From: DASSKF01 sp035690725
Lineage (GTDB): Bacteria > Actinomycetota > Actinomycetes > Actinomycetales > Dermatophilaceae
Reading direction: 5' to 3'
Assembly: GCA_035690725.1 (NCBI GenBank)
Contig: DASSKF010000145.1
Coordinates: 1-6,806, forward strand
DNA length: 6,806 bases
Below, piece after piece: positions 1-6,806 of the stretch. Each line of letters begins with the position of its first letter. The stretch's first letter is position 1. A program made the position numbers and the translations under genes. Below the pieces are notes generated by a model, which had not been told where the DNA came from, did no database searches, and was given only the letters and a program-made list of their open reading frames with translations.

Positions 1-1
1 C

Positions 2-1063
2 CACGGCGCCGTTGCCGATCCGGACCGGCCGGGAGCCGGCGTAGCCGGACAGGTGGTCCAGCTCGACCTCGGCCATCTCCCGGCCCCCGTCGACGGTGTA
101 CATGATCTGCAGGTCCTTGGGGTCCCCGGCGACCGCGCGCAGCAGCCAGTTCCGCCACAGGCCGACAAGGTCCTTGCTGTAGCCGGAGCCGATGAGGGCC
201 TCCAGCGTCAGCGAGGCGTCCCGCAGCCAGCAGTACCGGTAGTCCCAGTTGCGCACGCCCCCGAAGTCCTCCGGGAGCGAGGTGGTGGGGGCGGCGACGA
301 TCCCGCCGGTGGCGCCGTGGGTGAGGACCCGCAGCACGAGCAGCGACCGCATCACCGCCTCGTGGTAGGCCCCGGTGTAGTCGCTGCGGGAAGCCCACTC
401 CTGGGTGCTCGCCAGCGTGTCCCGCAGGGCGGCGTCCGCGTCGGCCATCTCGGGACCGGGTTGCCAGGACGGGAACCAGGTGCACGAGAGGGTGAGGACG
501 TCGCCCTCGGCGACGTCGAACTCGTCGCGGTGCAGCCCGTCCACCGCCTTCGGCAGGCGGTCCCCGCGCAGCAGGAGCGCGTCCGGCCCGGCCACCGCCG
601 AGATGACGTTGCGGCCCTGCTCGTCCTTGCGGCGGCGCACCCAGGGCCGCACCTTGCCGTAGCTGAACCGGACGCACCACTCGTGCTCGAGGCGGACCGT
701 GCCGGCCACGCCCTCGATCCGGCGCACGATGTCGGCGCGGTTGTCACCGACCGGCATGAAGTCGGTCACCCGCACCGTCCCCGCGTCCGTCTCGTGGGTC
801 GTCTCGAGGACGAAGCTGTTGCCGACGTAGCGCCGGGTCGTGCGGGCCGGCTCGACCGGTCCGATCAGCCAGCGGCCGTTGCGCGGGTGGCCGAGGAGTG
901 CGGCGAAGCAGGCGGGGGAGTCGAAGTCGGGCAGGCAGAGCCAGTCCACCGACCCGTTGCGGCCCACCAGGGCGCAGGTGCGCAGGTCCCCCAGGACGGC
1001 GTAGTCGGAGATCGGCAGCGCGGCAGGCTTCAGGTGGTGGCGGTGGCTCGTCGACTCGCTCAT
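2..1063 (-). CDS. GH15 family glycoside hydrolase, probable trehalase (partial, C-terminal part outside window)
   Basis: The first 354 residues of a glycoside hydrolase family 15 enzyme; actinobacterial members of this type mostly hydrolyse trehalose to two glucoses, although glucoamylase or isomaltase-like activities occur in the family. The ATG at 1063 gives MSESTSHRHH and then the family's N-terminal block ISDYAVLGDLRTCALVGRNG with VDWLCLPDFDSPACFAALLG, a beta-rich domain. Around residues 272-283 is the hallmark RNWDYRYCWLRDA, with TLEAL just after, which opens the (alpha/alpha)6 catalytic domain; MYTVDGGREMAEVEL and GYAGSRPVRIGNGA follow near the window edge. Full members run to about 600 residues, so the second catalytic carboxylate region is outside the window. 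No signal peptide is seen, so it should act in the cytoplasm on the intracellular trehalose pool. It is divergent from uvrA. A TACGGT box seven bases before the ATG and the lack of a well-placed Shine-Dalgarno suggest a leaderless start. Family assignment is secure; trehalase specificity is inferred. Confidence 0.9.
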   Translation of the reverse strand, partial: MSESTSHRHHLKPAALPISDYAVLGDLRTCALVGRNGSVDWLCLPDFDSPACFAALLGHPRNGRWLIGPVEPARTTRRYVGNSFVLETTHETDAGTVRVTDFMPVGDNRADIVRRIEGVAGTVRLEHEWCVRFSYGKVRPWVRRRKDEQGRNVISAVAGPDALLLRGDRLPKAVDGLHRDEFDVAEGDVLTLSCTWFPSWQPGPEMADADAALRDTLASTQEWASRSDYTGAYHEAVMRSLLVLRVLTHGATGGIVAAPTTSLPEDFGGVRNWDYRYCWLRDASLTLEALIGSGYSKDLVGLWRNWLLRAVAGDPKDLQIMYTVDGGREMAEVELDHLSGYAGSRPVRIGNGAV

Positions 1064-1076
1064 GCACAGCACCGTA
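1064..1076 (-). promoter_or_regulatory. Candidate -10 box of the GH15 gene, leaderless layout
   Basis: On the minus strand TACGGT (plus positions 1071-1076) fits the actinobacterial -10 pattern TANNNT and lies seven bases before the ATG at 1063, so transcription would begin at or next to the start codon. The only purine-rich stretch, GACGAGG at 1080-1086, ends 16 bases before the ATG, too far to be a normal ribosome binding site. No convincing -35 hexamer is seen, and the damage-type upstream element present before uvrA is absent here. A TANNNT match is weak evidence alone; the spacing to the start codon is what supports it. Confidence 0.35.
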
Positions 1077-1125
1077 TTGCCTCGTCATCACCTCGTCGCC
1101 CCGGCCTGCACGAGCGGCGGCGGCG

Positions 1126-1154
1126 GTGTCGGTCCGGGCACTTACCATGGCTGG
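1126..1154 (+). promoter_or_regulatory. Candidate PafBC-type (RecA-NDp-like) DNA-damage promoter of uvrA, leaderless
   Basis: GTGTCGGTC at 1126-1134, exactly eight bases (1135-1142), then TACCAT at 1143-1148. The LexA-independent damage promoter known from mycobacteria and dependent on the PafBC activator has the form TTGTCRGTG-N8-TANNNT. Seven of nine upstream positions match (only the first and last differ), spacing is exact, and the -10 fits. TACCAT ends six bases before the GTG at 1155, so transcription would start at the GTG and the mRNA would be leaderless. A normal -35 hexamer is not visible at 16-18 bases, as expected for this promoter class. No palindromic actinobacterial LexA box is seen in the 1064-1154 gap. 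Seen: the match and the spacing. Inferred: that PafBC acts here. Confidence 0.6.
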
Positions 1155-4087
<2,933 letters not shown>

Positions 4088-4091
<4 letters not shown>

Positions 4092-4504
4092 GCGTGGGCG
4101 GCGTGTTCGGCCGTCCCGTCGACCGGCGCGTCGTGCTGCGCGCCGCCGGCGTCATCGGGGCCGGGGTGGCTGGCCTCGGCGCCCTGGCCGGCTGCGGGGG
4201 CTCCCCGCCGAAGCCCACCGCACACAGCTTCCGGACCGGCGACGTGCCCGTCGGCGGCGGGGTGATCTCGGCCAGCGACCACGTCGTGGTCACGCAGCCC
4301 GAGCGGGGCACGTTCAAGGGGTTCTCGGCCATCTGCACGCACCAGCACTGCGTGGTGACCAACGTGGCGGACGGCACCATCAACTGTCCCTGCCACGGCA
4401 GCCGGTTCTCCGTCGCCGACGGGTCCGTGCAGCAGGGGCCGGCACCCAAGCCGCTGCCGGAGCTGCCGGTCACGGTCACGGGCGACCGGGTCACGGTGGA
4501 GTGA
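4088..4504 (+). CDS. Tat-exported Rieske [2Fe-2S] lipoprotein
   Basis: A 138-residue small Rieske protein, probably an electron carrier at the outer face of the membrane; its partners are unknown. A twin-arginine motif DRRVVLRAAG (Arg13-Arg14) is followed by a Gly/Ala-rich hydrophobic stretch (about 19-35) and a lipobox LAGC with Cys36, so it should be exported folded by Tat and lipid-anchored. The cluster ligands are Cys83 and His85 (CTHQHC) and Cys100 and His103 (CPCHGS); Cys88 and Cys102 match the disulfide pair of bc1-type Rieske proteins, and GPAPKPLP at 117-124 fits the Pro loop. His87 stands where Gly is usual. There is no ring-hydroxylase domain, and the protein is too short to be a full bc1 Rieske subunit with three helices. 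The start is the GTG at 4088, which overlaps the uvrA TGA (GTGA); the GTG at 4094 is an alternative. No Shine-Dalgarno is evident, so translation probably depends on ribosomes finishing uvrA. Confidence 0.9.
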
Positions 4505-4515
4505 CTGCGGCCGGT

Positions 4516-4535
4516 GCGCGGTCGGCATACCGCGC
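4516..4535 (+). terminator. GC-rich hairpin after the Rieske gene, possible weak terminator
   Basis: A perfect 7-bp inverted repeat GCGCGGT (4516-4522) and ACCGCGC (4529-4535) with a 6-base loop CGGCAT begins 11 bases after the Rieske stop codon. It has no following T run (only GCTTTC about ten bases on), so it is at best a U-less terminator of the kind proposed in actinobacteria, or it may only mark the 3' end of the uvrA-Rieske mRNA. It lies just upstream of the proposed uvrC promoter. In DNA this GC-rich, a 7-bp stem can arise by chance. Confidence 0.3.
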
Positions 4536-4563
4536 CGTCACCCTGCTTTCGTAGGCTGGTCCC
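4535..4563 (+). promoter_or_regulatory. Candidate uvrC promoter, leaderless layout, weak damage-type element
   Basis: TAGGCT at 4552-4557 fits TANNNT and ends six bases before the GTG at 4564, the same geometry as uvrA, so uvrC mRNA is probably leaderless. Eight bases upstream of the box, positions 4535-4543 read CCGTCACCC; only the central GTCA (four of nine positions) agrees with the PafBC-type element TTGTCRGTG. No good -35 hexamer and no strong Shine-Dalgarno is seen in the 59-base gap. The -10 assignment is moderately supported; the damage-response element is weak. Confidence 0.4.
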
Positions 4564-6546
4564 GTGGCCGACCCGTCGACGTACCGCCCTCGCCCGGGCG
4601 AGATCCCCGTGGACCCCGGGGTGTACCGGTTCAGGGACCAGCACGGCCGCGTCGTCTACGTGGGCAAGGCGAAGTCGCTGCGGTCCCGGCTGTCCTCCTA
4701 CTTCCAGGACATCGCGGCGCTGCACCCCCGCACCCGGCAGATGGTCACCACGGCCGCGAGCGTCGACTGGACGGTCGTGCGCAACGAGGTGGAGGCGCTG
4801 CAGCTGGAGTACTCCTGGATCAAGGAGTTCGACCCGCGGTTCAACGTCAAGTACCGCGACGACAAGTCCTATCCCTACCTCGCCGTCACGATGGGGGAGG
4901 AGATCCCGCGGGCCCAGGTGATGCGGGGCCGCAAGCGCAAGGGCACCCGCTACTTCGGGCCGTACGCGCACGCTTGGGCGATCCGGGAGACGCTCGACCT
5001 GCTGTTGCGCGTCTTCCCGGTGCGCACCTGCAGCGCCGGCGTGCTCAAGCGGGCCCAGCAGGTGGGCCGGCCCTGCCTGCTCGGCTACATCGGCAAGTGC
5101 TCGGCCCCGTGCGTGGGGTGGGTCACCCCCGAGGAGCACCGCAGGATCGCCGAGGACTTCGGTGACTTCATGGCCGGCAACACCACGAAGTTCGTCCGGC
5201 GCCTCGAGCGCCGGATGAAGGAGGCGAGCGACGCCCAGGACTATGAGCACGCGGCGCGGCTCCGGGACGACATCGACGCCCTGCAGAAGGCCCTGGAGAA
5301 GTCGGCCGTGGTACTCGGCGACGCCACGGACGCGGACGTGTTCGCGCTCGCGCAGGACGAGCTGGAGGCGGCCGTGCAGGTCTTCCACGTCCGCGGCGGC
5401 CGGGTTCGCGGGCAGCGGGGCTGGGTGATCGAGGGCGGCGTGGACGCCGACGCCTCCCACCCGGGGGAGCTCGTCGAGCACCTGCTGCAGCAGGTGTACG
5501 GCGGGGAGTCACCCGAGGGGGTTCCGCGCGAGGTCCTCGTCCCCGAGCTCCCGGACGACGCCGACCAGTTCGCCCAGTGGCTGTCCGGGGTGCGCGGGGC
5601 CCGGGTCCGGGTCCGGGTGCCGCAGCGCGGTGACAAGCGGGCCCTGATGGAGACGGTGCAGCGCAACGCCGGGCAGGCGCTCGCCCGGCACAAGGTGTCC
5701 CGGGCCGGTGACCTGACCCTGCGCAGCCAGGCCCTGCAGGAGCTGCAGGACGCCCTCGAGCTGCCGCAGGCCCCGCTGCGGATCGAGTGCTACGACATCA
5801 GCCACGTGCAGGGCACCGAGGTGGTCGGGTCGATGGTGGTGTTCGAGGACGGGCTGGCCCGCAAGTCGGAGTACCGCCGGTTCATCGTCCGCGGCCTGCC
5901 CGGGCTCACCCGTGAGGACGGCAGCGTCCGGCTCGACGACACCGCCGCCATGCACGAGGTGCTGAACCGCAGGTTCCGCCGCCACCTCCAGGACGGGTGC
6001 GCCGAGGGGTCCGTCGACGTGGGCGAGCACCGCGACCCCGAGACCGGGAAGCCGAGGCGGTTCGCGTACCCGCCCAACCTCGTCGTCGTGGACGGGGGCC
6101 TGCCCCAGGTCAACGCCGCCCGGGCGGTCCTCGACGAGCTGGGGATCGACGACGTCGCCCTCGTCGGCCTCGCCAAGCGGCTCGAGGAGGTGTGGGTGCC
6201 GGGGTCCGACTTCCCCGTCATCCTGCCGCGCACCAGCGAGGGCCTCTACCTGCTGCAGCGGGCCCGCGACGAGGCACACCGCTTCGCGATCACCTTCCAC
6301 CGCAAGCGCCGGTCGAGGGCGATGACCCAGAGCGTCCTCGACGAGGTCCCCGGCCTCGGCGCGGTCCGCCGCAAGGCGCTGCTCAAGCACTTCGGCTCGG
6401 TGAAGAGGATCCGGGCCGCTGACGCGGAGGAGATCCAGCAGGTGCCCGGGATCGGGCCCGCGCTGGCCGAGACCGTGCACCGCGCACTCACCCGGGAGGA
6501 GGCCGAGCCGGCCGTGAACGTCACGACGGGGGAGGTGCTCCCGTGA
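4564..6546 (+). CDS. uvrC: UvrC, dual-incision nuclease of nucleotide excision repair
   Basis: A complete 660-residue UvrC, normal length for actinobacteria. It joins the UvrB-DNA complex and cuts the damaged strand on both sides of the lesion. The N-terminal GIY-YIG nuclease (3' incision) shows PGVYRF with Tyr21, VYVGK with Tyr32 and Lys35, Arg42, and the acidic NEVEAL helix at 74-79. Cysteines 156, 171, 179 and 183 match the spacing region of the four E. coli UvrC cysteines reported to bind an iron-sulfur cluster. A UVR motif (about 207-246, RRMKEASDAQDYEHAARLRD) contacts UvrB. The RNase H-like domain (5' incision) carries CYDISH with Asp411, VVVDGG with Asp510, and DEAHRF with His572. Tandem helix-hairpin-helix motifs, VPGLGAVRRKALLKHFGS and VPGIGPALAETV, fill about 595-640. 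The GTG at 4564 yields the expected N-terminus (MADPSTYRPRPG) and no other start is close. A TANNNT box lies six bases before it. The stop overlaps rapZ. Confidence 0.98.
   Translation: MADPSTYRPRPGEIPVDPGVYRFRDQHGRVVYVGKAKSLRSRLSSYFQDIAALHPRTRQMVTTAASVDWTVVRNEVEALQLEYSWIKEFDPRFNVKYRDDKSYPYLAVTMGEEIPRAQVMRGRKRKGTRYFGPYAHAWAIRETLDLLLRVFPVRTCSAGVLKRAQQVGRPCLLGYIGKCSAPCVGWVTPEEHRRIAEDFGDFMAGNTTKFVRRLERRMKEASDAQDYEHAARLRDDIDALQKALEKSAVVLGDATDADVFALAQDELEAAVQVFHVRGGRVRGQRGWVIEGGVDADASHPGELVEHLLQQVYGGESPEGVPREVLVPELPDDADQFAQWLSGVRGARVRVRVPQRGDKRALMETVQRNAGQALARHKVSRAGDLTLRSQALQELQDALELPQAPLRIECYDISHVQGTEVVGSMVVFEDGLARKSEYRRFIVRGLPGLTREDGSVRLDDTAAMHEVLNRRFRRHLQDGCAEGSVDVGEHRDPETGKPRRFAYPPNLVVVDGGLPQVNAARAVLDELGIDDVALVGLAKRLEEVWVPGSDFPVILPRTSEGLYLLQRARDEAHRFAITFHRKRRSRAMTQSVLDEVPGLGAVRRKALLKHFGSVKRIRAADAEEIQQVPGIGPALAETVHRALTREEAEPAVNVTTGEVLP
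5601..5618 (+). repeat. Three tandem copies of CCGGGT inside uvrC
   Basis: The hexamer CCGGGT is repeated three times without interruption. In the uvrC frame it encodes most of the alternating stretch RVRVRV at residues 347-352, in the region between the UVR motif and the RNase H-like domain. Because the unit is six bases, slippage would add or remove Val-Arg pairs without breaking the frame. This may be no more than the codon bias of a repeated Arg-Val pattern. Confidence 0.6.
6528..6537 (+). promoter_or_regulatory. Shine-Dalgarno sequence for the rapZ-like gene inside the uvrC 3' end
   Basis: GGGGGAGGTG contains the core GGAGG (6531-6535), seven bases before the GTG at 6543. It is the strongest ribosome binding site in the window and decides the rapZ start. 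It contrasts with uvrA, uvrC and GH15, which have no such site and a -10-like box at the start codon instead, as expected if rapZ is translated from an internal position on the uvrC transcript. Confidence 0.75.
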
Positions 6547-6806
6547 GGAGCCTGGACACGCCCGCCGACACCTCGCCGACGCCGGGCGAGGCCCGCGGCA
6601 GCGGGGCGGCGCCGACCGAGCTGCTCATCGTCACGGGCATGAGCGGCGCCGGGCGCACGACGACGGCCAACGTCCTCGAGGACCACGGCTGGTACGTCGT
6701 GGACAACCTGCCGCCCCAGATGATCCTGCCGATGGCCGAGCTGGCCGAGCGCAGCCGCGGCGGGGTGAACCGCCTCGCGGCGGTCGTCGACGTGCGCAGC
6801 CGCACC
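6543..6806 (+). CDS. rapZ: RapZ/YvcJ-family nucleotide-binding protein (partial, N-terminal 88 residues)
   Basis: The N-terminal part of a RapZ-family P-loop protein (full length near 290-300 residues). In E. coli RapZ is an adaptor controlling decay of the small RNA GlmZ; in Gram-positive bacteria (YvcJ, and the mycobacterial relative) it binds and hydrolyses nucleotides, and its role is less clear. After a 26-residue Pro/Gly/Ser-rich N-terminal tail comes LLIVTGMSGAGRTTTANVLE, the Walker A loop with Arg38 where Lys is canonical, a substitution I recall in actinobacterial members. The family block GWYVVDNLPPQMI follows at 49-61, and VVDVRSR at 81-87 fits the next conserved strand. The GTG start overlaps the uvrC stop by four bases (GTGA) and has a good Shine-Dalgarno, so the gene is co-transcribed and coupled with uvrC. 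yvcK and whiA are the usual next genes. The protein is cytoplasmic; no signal sequence is seen. Confidence 0.93.
   Translation, partial: MRSLDTPADTSPTPGEARGSGAAPTELLIVTGMSGAGRTTTANVLEDHGWYVVDNLPPQMILPMAELAERSRGGVNRLAAVVDVRSRT

Noticed and set aside
1147..1149. ATG at 1147 as the uvrA start
   Set aside because: It is out of frame with uvrA.
1062..1154. ATG at 1062 as an upstream uvrA start
   Set aside because: It would add 31 residues with no family similarity, and it overlaps the GH15 ATG on the opposite strand through the CATG at 1061-1064, a chance palindrome. The promoter box at 1143-1148 would also lie inside the gene.
1064..1154. LexA/SOS box upstream of uvrA
   Set aside because: I looked for the actinobacterial palindrome (CGAAC, short spacer, GTTCG) and saw no match in the divergent gap or upstream of uvrC.

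Overview
The window is very GC-rich, with strong G/C at third codon positions and GTG used as start codon by four of the five genes. Together with the gene content (an actinobacterial-type GH15 trehalase, and uvrC followed directly by a rapZ-like gene whose P-loop reads GMSGAGRT), this points to the chromosome of an Actinomycetota bacterium. Protein flavour suggests Micrococcales, possibly near Intrasporangiaceae, but that finer placement is inference only. Nothing looks mobile: no insertion sequence, integrase, CRISPR array, tRNA or rRNA is visible, and base composition looks even throughout.

Layout. Positions 2-1063 (minus strand, 3' part outside the window) hold the N-terminal half of a GH15 alpha-glucosidase/trehalase. 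A 91-base divergent region (1064-1154) separates it from uvrA (1155-4091, plus). uvrA overlaps by four bases (GTGA) a small gene for a Tat-exported Rieske [2Fe-2S] lipoprotein (4088-4504). A 59-base gap with a GC hairpin and a promoter-like -10 leads to uvrC (4564-6546). uvrC overlaps by four bases (GTGA) the start of a rapZ/yvcJ-family P-loop gene (6543 to the window end, 3' part missing).

How the genes work together. UvrA (damage-sensing ABC ATPase) and UvrC (dual-incision nuclease) are two of the three UvrABC nucleotide-excision-repair proteins; uvrB is not in the window. The Rieske lipoprotein between them should act outside the membrane and has no obvious link to repair, yet its start overlaps the uvrA stop. 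RapZ-like protein is a nucleotide-binding regulator commonly found next to uvrC in actinobacteria, usually followed by yvcK and whiA (expected downstream).

The most interesting regulatory reading is upstream of uvrA. GTGTCGGTC, then exactly eight bases, then TACCAT, ends six bases before the GTG start. This matches the layout of the mycobacterial LexA-independent, PafBC-dependent DNA-damage promoter (TTGTCRGTG-N8-TANNNT) and implies a leaderless uvrA mRNA. uvrC and the GH15 gene also have a TANNNT box six or seven bases before the start codon, whereas rapZ has a clear Shine-Dalgarno sequence. No wholly new system is evident; the window is mostly a conserved housekeeping neighbourhood, with the uvrA promoter and the Rieske gene as the points worth a second look.
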